Shown here in pieces: positions 32,040 to 42,300 of a stretch of DNA of 64,000 nucleotides (positions within the stretch are counted from its first letter, which is position 1; each line of letters begins with the position of its first letter). The notes beneath the pieces were generated by a model that did not search any database, had not been told where the DNA came from, and saw only the letters and a list, made by a program, of their open reading frames with translations. The position numbers were made by a program, and so were the translations under genes. Location: assembly GCA_017645305.1 (NCBI GenBank), contig JAGCPD010000012.1, forward strand, positions 62,001 through 126,000, written 5' to 3'. The DNA is from Bacteroidaceae bacterium. Lineage in GTDB: Bacteria; Bacteroidota; Bacteroidia; Bacteroidales; Bacteroidaceae.

Positions 32040-34730
32040 ATGACAGACAACGTGCAAATAACGGATGGGATTACCCATCACCTTAACAAAATGTATCAGA
32101 GCTGGTTCTTGGATTACGCCTCTTATGTAATTCTGGAACGCGCAGTCCCCCATATCGGTGACGGTTTCAAACCCGTACAGCGTCGTATCATGCACTCCAT
32201 GAAGCGCATGGACGACGGTCGCTACAACAAAGTGGCCAACATTGTGGGTCATACCATGCAGTTCCACCCCCACGGAGATGCCAGTATCAAGGATGCCTTG
32301 GTACAGTTGGGACAGAAGGACCTGCTGGTTGACTGTCAGGGAAACTGGGGCAATATTATCACTGGCGATGATGCGGCTGCAGGCCGTTACATTGAAGCCC
32401 GCCTAAGCAAATTTGCCCTTGACGTTGTCTTCAATCCCAAGACCACGGAATGGAAGCTTTCTTATGACGGACGAAACAAGGAGCCCATAGCCCTGCCCGT
32501 TAAATTTCCCCTTCTTTTGGCACAAGGAGCCGAGGGTATTGCCGTTGGTTTGAATTGTAAGATTCTGCCCCATAACCTGAACGAAATCTGCGAGGCAGCC
32601 ATCCAGTATCTGCATGGCGAGGAGTTCCACCTCTATCCTGACTTCCCTACGGGCGGAAGCATAGATGTCTCCCGCTACAACGATGGTCAACGAGGCGGTG
32701 TGGTACGTGTTCGTGCCAAAATTGAGAAGCGCGACAACAAGACACTTGCCATTACAGAGATTCCCTATGGCAAGAACACGGGAACAGCCAGCAAGCCTAG
32801 CACCTTCATAGAGAGTATCCTAAAGGCCAATGAGAAGGGAAAGATAAAGATTCGCAACGTAGAAGACCTTACGGCAGCTAAGGCGGAAATCCTTATTCAT
32901 CTTACCCCCGGGGCTAGCAGCGACAAGACAATAGATGCCCTGTACGCTTGTACGGACTGTGAGATAAGCATATCGCCCAACTGCTGTGTCATCGATGACC
33001 GCAAACCCTGCTTCCTCTCCATTAGCGATGTGCTACGCAGCAACGTTGACACCACTCTTAACCTGCTTAAGAAAGAACGTCTTATCCGCAAGGGTGAGTT
33101 GATGGAGGCCTTACATTTTGCTTCTCTCGAACAGATATTCATCGAGGAGCGCATCTATAAGGACAAGCAGTTCGAGAATGCCAAGACCATGGATGCCGCC
33201 TGCGAGTGGATTGATGAACGGCTCACTCCTTGGTATCCCAAGATGGTTCGCGAGGTGACAAAGGATGATATCCTTCGCCTGATGGAGATTAAGATGGCAC
33301 GCATCCTGAAATTTAACAAGGATAAAGCAGAAGAAAATATTGCCCGGATTAAGGATGAGATAAAGCAGATAGACAAGGAACTAGCTAATATGGTGGAGGT
33401 GACTTGCGACTGGTTCCGCTTTATTCAAGAGAAGTATGGCAAGGACCATCCGCGACTGACTGAAATCCGCAACTTCGACAATATCAGCGCTGCCAAAGTG
33501 GTAGAGGCCAACGAAAAGTTGTACATCAATCGGGAGGAGGGCTTTATCGGCACCTCCCTCAAAAAAGATGAATATGTTTGCAACTGTTCCGATATAGACG
33601 ATGTAATCATATTCTATAAAGACGGGACTTACAGGGTTGTACGTATTGCCGACAAACTTTTTGTGGGTGAAACGGAACGTTGTAAGGCAGAGAAGAAGAA
33701 GGCTGAGATTATTCATCTGGCCATCTTCCGCAAGAGTGATTCGCGAACCATCTACAATGTGGTATATCGTGACGGTAAGGCAGGCACCTGCTACATTAAG
33801 CGGTTTAATGTGACCAGTGTGACACGCGACCGCGAGTACGACCTGACACAGGGCAAGCCCGGCAGTCGTGTGCTTTACTTTACTGCCAATCCTAATGGAG
33901 AGGCCGAGGTGATAAAGGTAATCCTTAAGCCTAATCCAAAGCTCAAGCGTGTCTTCTTTGACAAGGACTTCTCGGAACTTGCCATCAAGGGGCGCCAGAG
34001 TATGGGTAACATGCTTACCAAACTGGATGTAAGCCGTATTACACTTAAAAGTCATGGTGTCAGTACGCTGGGAGGTCGCAAAGTGTGGTATGACCCAGAT
34101 GTGAAACGTCTCAATTATGATGAGCAGGGAACTTATCTGGGTGAGTTCAACAGTGGTGAGCAGATTCTGGTGATATTGAAGAGCGGAGATTTCTATCTTA
34201 CCAATTTCGACCTTAACAATCATTTCGAAGATAATATCCTGCGCATAGAGAAATATAATGCCAGTAAGGTCTGGACGGTAGCACTCTTCGACCATGACCA
34301 GAGTGGATTCCTATATGTAAAACGTTTCTGCATGGAGGCTACTGCACGACGACAGAACTTCATGGGCGAAAATCCTGCCAACGTCATGCTCATCCTCACA
34401 GATGTCGCATATCCCCGTTTCCTGGTTACCATGGGCGGCAACGACAGTTTCCGTGAGCCTATCGAAGTAGATGCAGAGGAGTTTATTTCTGTCAAGAGTT
34501 TCAAGGCACGTGGCAAGCGTGTGACAACCAATAATGTGGCTAAAGTTGAGGAGTTGGAACCTAAAAAGACTCTCTCCTCACCCCTCCTCAGCGAAGAGGA
34601 GGGAGACCCTGAGGAGATAACAGGAGAAGCACCCTTTGAAGATGAGAATATAGATGATGCCTATGCAGGCAAAAGCCAGCAGGACGTGGTAGATGAGATG
34701 AACGGTCAGTTACATTTATTCGATGATTAA
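32040..34730 (+). CDS. parC: DNA topoisomerase IV subunit A
   Basis: 896 residues from the ATG at 32040; an ATG at 32028 in the same frame is possible, and a TTG at 32016 lies inside the promoter. The breakage-reunion domain has FKPVQRRI, HPHGDAS (76-82, the quinolone-determining region) and the catalytic Tyr117 in AAAGRYIEARL. The C-terminal domain is a divergent beta-pinwheel without a clear GyrA box, supporting ParC rather than GyrA. It decatenates daughter chromosomes together with ParE, which is not in the window. Residues about 842-857 are an in-frame palindromic insertion in the acidic C-terminal tail. The stop overlaps the next gene by eight bases. Confidence 0.9.
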   Translation: MTDNVQITDGITHHLNKMYQSWFLDYASYVILERAVPHIGDGFKPVQRRIMHSMKRMDDGRYNKVANIVGHTMQFHPHGDASIKDALVQLGQKDLLVDCQGNWGNIITGDDAAAGRYIEARLSKFALDVVFNPKTTEWKLSYDGRNKEPIALPVKFPLLLAQGAEGIAVGLNCKILPHNLNEICEAAIQYLHGEEFHLYPDFPTGGSIDVSRYNDGQRGGVVRVRAKIEKRDNKTLAITEIPYGKNTGTASKPSTFIESILKANEKGKIKIRNVEDLTAAKAEILIHLTPGASSDKTIDALYACTDCEISISPNCCVIDDRKPCFLSISDVLRSNVDTTLNLLKKERLIRKGELMEALHFASLEQIFIEERIYKDKQFENAKTMDAACEWIDERLTPWYPKMVREVTKDDILRLMEIKMARILKFNKDKAEENIARIKDEIKQIDKELANMVEVTCDWFRFIQEKYGKDHPRLTEIRNFDNISAAKVVEANEKLYINREEGFIGTSLKKDEYVCNCSDIDDVIIFYKDGTYRVVRIADKLFVGETERCKAEKKKAEIIHLAIFRKSDSRTIYNVVYRDGKAGTCYIKRFNVTSVTRDREYDLTQGKPGSRVLYFTANPNGEAEVIKVILKPNPKLKRVFFDKDFSELAIKGRQSMGNMLTKLDVSRITLKSHGVSTLGGRKVWYDPDVKRLNYDEQGTYLGEFNSGEQILVILKSGDFYLTNFDLNNHFEDNILRIEKYNASKVWTVALFDHDQSGFLYVKRFCMEATARRQNFMGENPANVMLILTDVAYPRFLVTMGGNDSFREPIEVDAEEFISVKSFKARGKRVTTNNVAKVEELEPKKTLSSPLLSEEEGDPEEITGEAPFEDENIDDAYAGKSQQDVVDEMNGQLHLFDD
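34582..34603 (+). repeat. Palindromic element in the parC tail
   Basis: CCCTCCTC (34582-34589) and GAGGAGGG (34596-34603) form a perfect 8-bp stem with a six-base loop. It is translated as part of LSSPLLSEEEGD. Confidence 0.75.
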
Positions 34731-35514
34731 AAGAATTCTTTTTCTCTCTGGGCTTTGTCTCTGTACCGTATTGGCGGTAGCAAGGGACTATACCTCATCC
34801 ACCCTTTTTGGTATAGGATATAGCAGCCAGCTTGATACCTATCTTTCCCCAATGGAATATTCCGGTTATCAGCTCAGTTTCATTACAGGACGTGAGCGTA
34901 TGACACATTGGGGAGGGGGTAATGTCTCTTTCCAAAGTATGGTTCAAGGCGCATATTCTCATTCCAAAAATCCTGCCCGTACGGCAACTGATTGGGGCGG
35001 GCGTTTGGCTTATGATGCAGGTTGGCATTATCATTGGAAGATTTCAGACAAGCTTTCGCTTAAGGCCGGAGGCTTGGTGGGAGCAGATATGGGTTTCCTT
35101 TACAATGCCCGTAATACCAATAATCCTGCACAGGGTCGTTTAAGTATGGATGTGTCTGCTTCTGCGGGAGGTAGCTATCAGTTCAAGATTCGTAAGTTGC
35201 CCGTCAAGTTAAACTATCAGGCCGATTTCCCGCTTATGGGTTGTATGTTCAGCCCTCAGTTTGGACAGAGCTATTATGATATTTCACAGGGAAGTCGTGA
35301 CCATAATGTCTGTTTTTCGCATCCTGGCAATGCCCTCTGTTTCCGTCAGCTCCTTACTTTCGACTTAGAGTTCTCTCGTGCCTCTTTGCGATTCGGCTAT
35401 TTGGGTGATGTGCGGCAAAGTCATGTTAACGGTATTCGGATGCACGATGTGAGTCATTCTTTTATGATAGGATACGTCAGGTATTTAAAGGTTTTAAAGC
35501 GTAATGAAAGATAA
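34723..35514 (+). CDS. DUF3316 family outer-membrane protein
   Basis: 263 residues. A signal peptide of about 20 residues is followed by SSTLFGIGYSSQLDTYLSPMEYSGYQL, YDAGWHYHW, NTNNPAQGRLSMDVSASAG and PLMGCMFSPQFGQSYY. I recognise this as the DUF3316 pattern found in Bacteroidales. Alternating hydrophobic strands suggest a small beta-barrel. The function is unknown. It overlaps parC by eight bases and the S41 peptidase by eleven, so all three are translated from one message. Confidence 0.8.
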   Translation: MIKRILFLSGLCLCTVLAVARDYTSSTLFGIGYSSQLDTYLSPMEYSGYQLSFITGRERMTHWGGGNVSFQSMVQGAYSHSKNPARTATDWGGRLAYDAGWHYHWKISDKLSLKAGGLVGADMGFLYNARNTNNPAQGRLSMDVSASAGGSYQFKIRKLPVKLNYQADFPLMGCMFSPQFGQSYYDISQGSRDHNVCFSHPGNALCFRQLLTFDLEFSRASLRFGYLGDVRQSHVNGIRMHDVSHSFMIGYVRYLKVLKRNER

Positions 35515-36514
35515 ACTGATATTTTTCGTAGTTCTTGTATTGGGCTTCTGTTCCTGTCAGAAGGGGGAGACGGAATATAACGAGTCACCTCAGTCTAATT
35601 TAGAGGCCCTTTGGACTATTATTGACAGGCAATATTGCTTCCTTGATTATAAAGAGCAGGAACTGGGGATTTCTTGGGCAGAGATTCATGACAAATATAG
35701 CGCTCGTTTGAATCCAAAGATGACTCGTACCCAGCTTTTTGAGGTGCTGTGTCAGATGCTTGCTGAACTTAAGGATGGTCACGTAAACCTTTCCAGCAGC
35801 CTTGATTTGGGTAGAAACTGGTCATGGAAGGAAGACTATCCGCAGAACCTTGATACAGAGTTGCGTGATGCCTACTTGCAGACAGACTATAACATTGCTT
35901 CCGGAATCAAGTACCGTATCCTGTCAGATAATATTGCATATGTAGTTTATGAAAGTTTCCAGAATGCAATAGGAGAGGGTAACCTTGGTGATATGTTCTA
36001 TTCCCTGCGCATGTGCAATGGCATGATTCTTGATATCAGAGGCAATGGTGGTGGTGAGCTAACTAATGTTGAGAAGCTGGCCAGTCATTTCACCAATCAG
36101 AAAGTGTTGGTGGGCTACCGTTCGCACAAGACGGGAGCCGGTCACACAGATTTTTCGCCCCTTGAACCCGAGTATATCTCACCTAGCACAAGTGTCCGCT
36201 GGCAGAAGAAATGCGTAGTGCTTACCAACCGCTCTTGCTACAGCGCTGCCAACACTTTTGTACGCGACATGAAAGAGATGCCCCTTGTTACCATCATGGG
36301 CGATCAGACTGGCGGCGGTTCGGCACTCCCTTTTACCAGCGAGTTACCCATAGGGTGGAGCGTCCGCTTCAGTGCCAGCCCGTGTTTTGATGCACAGAAA
36401 CAGCAAATAGAATTTGGAATAGCTCCAGACATACCTTGTTCGTTGGATGAGGAGAAGGTTGCTCAGGGTATAGATTCCATGATAGAAGCAGCGAGGGATT
36501 TTCTTTCTAATTGA
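35504..36514 (+). CDS. S41 family (C-terminal processing-type) peptidase, lipoprotein
   Basis: 336 residues. A lipobox-like GFCSC near residue 18 predicts a lipoprotein. The S41 core has LDIRGNGGGELTNVEKLASHF, the catalytic Ser in NRSCYSAANTFV and the MGDQTGGG loop. No PDZ domain is visible, as in tricorn-core-like S41 peptidases of Bacteroidetes. The substrate is unknown, probably periplasmic peptides or misfolded proteins. The stop codon lies within an AATTGAAAATTGAAA repeat. Confidence 0.88.
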   Translation: MKDKLIFFVVLVLGFCSCQKGETEYNESPQSNLEALWTIIDRQYCFLDYKEQELGISWAEIHDKYSARLNPKMTRTQLFEVLCQMLAELKDGHVNLSSSLDLGRNWSWKEDYPQNLDTELRDAYLQTDYNIASGIKYRILSDNIAYVVYESFQNAIGEGNLGDMFYSLRMCNGMILDIRGNGGGELTNVEKLASHFTNQKVLVGYRSHKTGAGHTDFSPLEPEYISPSTSVRWQKKCVVLTNRSCYSAANTFVRDMKEMPLVTIMGDQTGGGSALPFTSELPIGWSVRFSASPCFDAQKQQIEFGIAPDIPCSLDEEKVAQGIDSMIEAARDFLSN

Positions 36515-36526
36515 AAATTGAAATTT
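36509..36526 (+). repeat. AATTGAAAATTGAAATTT repeat at the S41 peptidase stop
   Basis: The unit matches that found in frame at 9459-9480. The stop codon TGA of the S41 gene is inside it. Confidence 0.65.
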
Positions 36527-36544
36527 GAGATAATTTAACCATAT

Positions 36545-38341
36545 ATGAGAAAACTTACAGAAAAAGAAATTGCGACACTCTTGTCACAGGGTTGTACCGC
36601 AGAAGATTGGTCGGCTATTCAGGTCATGGACGGATTCTGTCCGCAGTATGTTAATAATGTAGAGTTCTACGGCAGTGTTACGCTGGGTGTCTTTCAGAAA
36701 GACGTCGAGGTTGCTCCCGGTTTCACAAAGCATTCTGGTATCCGGTATGCAACGTTGCGCAATGTTATTATAGGCGATAATTGCCTTATAGAGCACGTGG
36801 GCTTTATCAATACTACCACCGATGCTACCTTCGGGCAGGGTCAGGTTATTGCCGTCCTCAATGAGGTGGGTGATGGCAATGTTATGATTTTTGATGGGCT
36901 GAACTCGCAGCTTGCCAGCCTTATGGTAAAATACGAGCAGGACAAGACGTTTACACAGACCATCCGTTCCCTTATCCAGAAGAAGATGGAGCAGGACAGC
37001 CAGCTTGTTACCACCATAGGGAATGATGTTCGTATTACTCATACCACGGGTATTATTAACTGCCACATTAGTGACGGTTGTCAGATAGACGGTGCTTTGC
37101 GCCTTCAGGATTGTACCCTTAAGAGTATGCCAGATGCGGTTGTAAAAATAGGTGTTGGCGTTATTTGTGAGAATTCCGTTATCTACAACGGTTCTTCTGT
37201 TTTGAACAATGCCAAGTTGGAAAACTGTTTTGTTGGTGAAGCTTGTGTCATTACCGATGGCTTTACGGCAGAAAGCAGTCTGTTCTTTGCCAACTGCTAT
37301 ATGAGTAATGGAGAGGCCTGTGCCGCTTTCTGCGGTCCCTTCTCTGCCAGTCATCATAAGAGTTCGCTCCTCATCGGCGGTATGTTCAGTTTCTATAATG
37401 CCGGTTCTGCCACCAACTTCTCTAACCACGCCTATAAGATGGGTCCCGTGCACTGGGGAGTATTAGACCGTGGTACTAAGACGGCCAGTGGCAGTTACAT
37501 CCTTATGCCTGCCCATATAGGGACATTCAGTGTTTGCTTTGGCAAACTGATGCATCACCCTGACACCACAAAGCTTCCATTCTCATACCTCATAGCCTAT
37601 GGCGACGAGATGTACCTTGTTCCCGGCCGCAATCTTACGACCGTAGGATTGTATAGGGATATCCGTAAGTGGCCAAAGCGCGACAAACGTCCCGACGAAG
37701 CCCGCAACTCTGTTGTCAATTTCGACTGGCTTTCACCTTTCTCTGTGGGTGGTATCATGGTGGCCAAACGCACGCTGGAGGGACTTCGGGAGATTTCGGG
37801 TGACGTTGCCACTTATAATTTCCATGATTACGTTATCAAGAACTCGTCTCTTAAGAAAGGCATCAAGTATTATGATATAGCTCTGCGCATCTATATGGGT
37901 GCCGTTATGAAGCGTCATATCTTGGAAGTGCCTCGTTCCAGTGTGGGTACAGGCAAGTGGAGCGATCTTAGCGGCCTTCTCATCCCTGTTTCCGAGGAGC
38001 AGCGCATAGTAGAAGCCATCAAGAGTGGTGAGTTGAATACCATTGCAGCCATTCGCGAGGAATTCATAAAGGCCAACAGGAACTACGCTGAGTACCGTTG
38101 GGCATGGAGTTATCGCCTTATACGCGAATATTACGGTATAGAGGGAGAGATAACGCCTCAGGACGCCGAGCGCGTGATGGAAGATTACATCACTGCCCGA
38201 CGTGCCTGGATTGCAGAGATTCGTAAGGATGCTGTCAAGGAGTTTGAGTTGGGCGACATAGACGAAAACGTACTTAACGAGTTCTTGGAGGTTCTTGACA
38301 AGGAAGTAGAATACGAGCGTCTTATGAAGTATGAAATGTAG
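36545..38341 (+). CDS. DUF4954 family protein with left-handed beta-helix repeats
   Basis: 598 residues, no signal peptide. The N-terminal two thirds contain hexapeptide-like rungs (VIIGDNCLIEHVGFINTT, VRITHTTGIINCHISDGC, IGVGVICENSVIYNG), as in sugar-nucleotide acyl- and nucleotidyltransferases. The C-terminal 200 residues are helical (VPRSSVGTGKWSDLSGLL). I recognise the overall pattern as DUF4954, a Bacteroidetes-enriched family without known activity. It starts 30 bases after the S41 peptidase gene and probably ends the parC operon. Confidence 0.8.
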   Translation: MRKLTEKEIATLLSQGCTAEDWSAIQVMDGFCPQYVNNVEFYGSVTLGVFQKDVEVAPGFTKHSGIRYATLRNVIIGDNCLIEHVGFINTTTDATFGQGQVIAVLNEVGDGNVMIFDGLNSQLASLMVKYEQDKTFTQTIRSLIQKKMEQDSQLVTTIGNDVRITHTTGIINCHISDGCQIDGALRLQDCTLKSMPDAVVKIGVGVICENSVIYNGSSVLNNAKLENCFVGEACVITDGFTAESSLFFANCYMSNGEACAAFCGPFSASHHKSSLLIGGMFSFYNAGSATNFSNHAYKMGPVHWGVLDRGTKTASGSYILMPAHIGTFSVCFGKLMHHPDTTKLPFSYLIAYGDEMYLVPGRNLTTVGLYRDIRKWPKRDKRPDEARNSVVNFDWLSPFSVGGIMVAKRTLEGLREISGDVATYNFHDYVIKNSSLKKGIKYYDIALRIYMGAVMKRHILEVPRSSVGTGKWSDLSGLLIPVSEEQRIVEAIKSGELNTIAAIREEFIKANRNYAEYRWAWSYRLIREYYGIEGEITPQDAERVMEDYITARRAWIAEIRKDAVKEFELGDIDENVLNEFLEVLDKEVEYERLMKYEM

Positions 38342-38343
38342 TT

Positions 38344-39147
38344 TCAGCGGTGACTGAAGCTGTAATCGTCAGTACGGTAATTAGCATGTTCATGCTTCCC
38401 GTTTGTGGGGAGTGATGCAATATACTGTTCCAGCATGGGCATGAGTTGGGCTTCGGAGAGATTGCCGGTAATGACGAATGTGAAGTCACCGGCATTGCTG
38501 AACCGTTGTGCAACAACTTGCATGACAAGGTCGTAGTTGATGGCATCAAGGTCGGCACTGGTCAGCTCAAAGGCAGAGTTGTTCTTGTGTCCAACTATTT
38601 CTGTGCGCATACGTTCACGCCATGATTTGAAAGCGTCCAGGTCTGTGCGCAGCGAAGTAAAGTAAAGGTGATTCAGTTGGAACATGGTTTCCAGGTCCTT
38701 CAGTGTTGTGCTTGACGAGATGAACTCGCCATAAAGGCCGATATAAGGTATTACGTTTACCTTGTGACCTTTCAGTGCATTTCGCAATTCCGTTTCGCTG
38801 TAGTTTCCCAGACCACTGACGGCTAGGCACTCGTTGAGGACTTTCAGATTGGCTGCCATTACCTCGGGATAGAGAGATGTGCCTCCGTTACTGAGTGCAT
38901 ACATGGCAACCTCGTTTGTGCTGCTGTCCCCCTGGTGGAAAAGAACCGTAATGCCGTTCGACAGCGTGTAACGTGTGAAACCTTGTGTGCCGGATATATT
39001 CTTGGTAACGCTGCCGGGATTTGGCAGTCTCTGTACGAGCGAAACTTTCTTTACGGCTTCTGCGGCGGGAGCTTCGTTCTCTGCCGATACTGTGTTGAAA
39101 CTAGTGGTCAGTAACATTGCCATGCTAAATAAAATCATCTTTTTCAT
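38344..39147 (-). CDS. Orphan M16 (insulinase-like) single domain with signal peptide
   Basis: 267 residues. A signal peptide (1-22) leads directly into a sequence resembling the third-to-fourth domain region of PqqL-type M16 proteases: FTRYTLSNGITVLFHQ, NGGTSLYPEVM, SGLGNYSETELRNALKG and FSNAGDFTFVITGNLSEAQL. Full-length relatives have about 940 residues. The HxxEH zinc motif and both N-terminal domains are absent, and about 25 residues seem missing between AFELTSADL and the preceding helix. It therefore cannot be an active protease by itself. It is a partner subunit, binding protein or decayed gene. The stop lies two bases from the convergent DUF4954 stop. Confidence 0.7.
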   Translation of the reverse strand: MKKMILFSMAMLLTTSFNTVSAENEAPAAEAVKKVSLVQRLPNPGSVTKNISGTQGFTRYTLSNGITVLFHQGDSSTNEVAMYALSNGGTSLYPEVMAANLKVLNECLAVSGLGNYSETELRNALKGHKVNVIPYIGLYGEFISSSTTLKDLETMFQLNHLYFTSLRTDLDAFKSWRERMRTEIVGHKNNSAFELTSADLDAINYDLVMQVVAQRFSNAGDFTFVITGNLSEAQLMPMLEQYIASLPTNGKHEHANYRTDDYSFSHR

Positions 39148-39278
39148 TTTCGTAATGTATTTATTGGTTTAACTTCTTTCTACTTGTTTGTCGCCAGTCA
39201 CTACTCAAAAACTACACTTTTCCGCAATAATTTTTTTTTGCATAGCAAAGTTCCTGAAAAAATAATCATGTCTATTTC

Positions 39279-39310
39279 TTTGCTTGAGTTTAAAAAAAAA
39301 GCTATCTTTG
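39279..39310 (+). promoter_or_regulatory. Promoter of the CotH-family gene
   Basis: TTTG (39279-39282), 20 bases, TATCTTTG (39303-39310). The start codon is 26 bases downstream. Confidence 0.88.
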
Positions 39311-39336
39311 CAGTCGATTAACTACAACAGACTGAT

Positions 39337-42300
39337 ATGAAAACACGTTTTTCTTTTTTATACATTATTTTTTTAGGTTGTATATTCGATGTTTTTGCAG
39401 ACACTCCCATCGAGGATGGCGTCTATTACATCTCCAATGCCACACAGGACGGATACCTGGGTTTGGGTAAGTATCACGATGTGGATCCCTACATCTATTA
39501 CGTCACCGACGGACAGGATAAGACGGCTGATGCCTACTGGGTGATTACGAACACGCGGTCGGGCTACACCTTCTGCAACGAAGCCACAGGGGAATTGCTG
39601 GTCTTCACATCCGACCGCGTGGACCAATACTACAAGTATATGACGCTGGCATCCGAGGCTCCTGAGGACCATTCGCAATTCTGGAACATCATCGAGGGTG
39701 CCGACGGCGCATTCTGCATACAAAGCACCATTGCTACCGAATATTATTGGAACCTGCGCAACGGCACGAACATGATGGGAACCTACAGCGGCAGCAACGG
39801 GACAAACTGGAATGAGCGCTATGTCTTTCACAAGAAGGAGGACAAGCCCGACCCGGGTACAGAACCTGACCCTGAAGCGAGACCGAGCTTCCCGGAAGCA
39901 CTGCATGTCTATCTGTCCGACGGACGGTTGGAAGCCTATCCGCTGAATCTTGTGAAAAACTACGCAGAACGCGATGGAAAGCTAGTCATTGAAACTACCT
40001 TCAACTGGGACTACACATACGACCTCTCCAAAGTGGATTCGGTGAGCAAAAGGACACCGACAGATTTCCCAACCTTCGAATCCTTTAAGTTCAACAACAA
40101 CTTCAATGACCAAGTCTTCACTACCGCCAATGGCGAGATAGTGGGTGACACCGTCTTTGTCACGATTGCTGCCATTGGCAAACGTCTGACCCCTTCGTTT
40201 AAGGTGACTGGCGAAGAAGTGGAAGCCTATGTGGATGAGAAACTCCAGACGAGCAAGGAAACACGCCTGCGCTTCGATAAGGACATCTATTACATTCTTG
40301 CCTGGAAGGGGTGCAAGATACTGACGCCCGAAGCTGACGGCAAATATTTCATGAAGCCTTACGGACGTGTCATTCGCGTCCATGTCGATTGGTTGACAGA
40401 CAGGGCAGAGGTGCCGACCATCTACATCAACACTTCCGACGGACAACCCATTACCAGCAAAGAATATTTCAAGGATGCAGAAATTACCATTGACGGACAT
40501 GGTATCTTTCCTTCGATGGAAACGACAGCCGTACAGATTAAGGGTAGGGGAAACAGTAGTTGGGGCTGGGCAAAGAAGCCCTATCGCCTGAAGTTCCCCG
40601 AATCAGTAAAACCCTTGGGTATGACCAAGGGAAAGAACTGGGTGCTGCTGGCTAACGGCATCGGCGGCTCACTTATGACAAACGCCGTTGGCATGAAGGC
40701 TGCCAACCTTATGGAGGCCAGTGCTGCCAATCACATTGTGCCCGTCGATATATACCTCAACGGCGAATACCGCGGCAGCTATAACCTGACGGAGAAGGTC
40801 GGCTTTGCAAATAACAGTGTCGATCTGGACGATGAGACGGCCGCTGCCCTGCTCGAACTCGACTCTTACTACGACGAGCCTGAGGGGCAGAAGTTCCGCA
40901 GCACGCCCTACAACCTGCCCATCAACATCAAAGAGCCTGAGTTCGCCGAAGGCACGACTTCCCTGACGTTGGAGATGATTCAGAATGACTTCAACGCCTT
41001 CATGCAGACGCTCAACAAGGAAAAGGACATCACGCGGTACGTTGATATTATGCAACTTTCGCGTTTCCTTATGGTTAACGAGCTCATTTGCAATTTTGAG
41101 CTCTATCATCCCAAGAGCACATTCTGCTACCGCGAAAGTTTCGAGAGCGACACTAGTAAGTATATTTTCGGTCCTGTGTGGGACCTCGACTGGGGCTTCG
41201 GCTACGAACAGGGACGCAATTACTTCAAGGCTAACACCACCAGCAACTTCTGGATAGATATGCCCAACTTCGAGGTTAAGCAATTCTTGCAGGATCTCCG
41301 CTGGAACTACGAGCCCATGTGTGAACTCTACAAGAAACTGTGGAAGAAGTTCCTGGACGAAGACCTGGAGGAGCTGAAAGAATACTGTCAGGACTATTAT
41401 GACTTTGCCTGCAACTCATTCAACCTTAACCGTGACAAATGGGGCGACAGGACGGATTATGCACAACAGGCCATGGATGCAGCAAGCTGGTTGGATACCC
41501 GTGCCAATAAAATCTACCAGGATATCCTTGACGATGTACGTCCCGAAAAGCCTGAGCCCCCAGAACTTGTCGAATTTGACAACAACAAACTCTATAACAT
41601 CTCGTGTCGTCGCGGTGAACTGATACTTAGCTACGACTATATGGGTTTAGCTGCCGGCCAGAAAGCTTGGTGGACGGTCTATGACTATGAAAAGCAATTT
41701 GCCATCATCAACATCGAGGGCAACAACTATTTGTACAGTCCATACCTGAAGAAGTATCTCAGGACCGGCACAACGGATAACGGAGAGTGGGTGGAAGCCC
41801 TGGGCTCGCCCATCTACTTTGACACTTCGAATGCCGACGGCGAGTACCTCTATATGATTAGCACGCTTGCCGAAACCGGAAGCATCCTCTGGTTTAACAA
41901 CAATACCAGCACCATTGTTATCAACTCGTGGAACACACCCGACGATGGCGACCGCTGGATGATAACGGAAGCGGGCGAGTTCGACCCTACGGAGGCCTTG
42001 GAGATAGCACAGGCCAGTATGCTGGCTGTAACCACTAACCTTATTTTTGACGGTGAGGTCATTGCTTCTGAGACAAAGAAGCTGCCCTACGGTGCCGATA
42101 TGCCGGAGCCCCCGTCGGACTGGGCCAATGCCTTTGTGATGCTGGAGCCGGTGGGTACTCACCCATATATGGTTACCGGCGAGACCACTGTGGCCTATGA
42201 GGCCGTCTGGGTAGGACCCTTTGAATTCATCACCTCGGCAGAGGATGCCAAGTGGTACAATATGACCATCCGCTCAGATTACATGGTAGGCAAGACAGAA

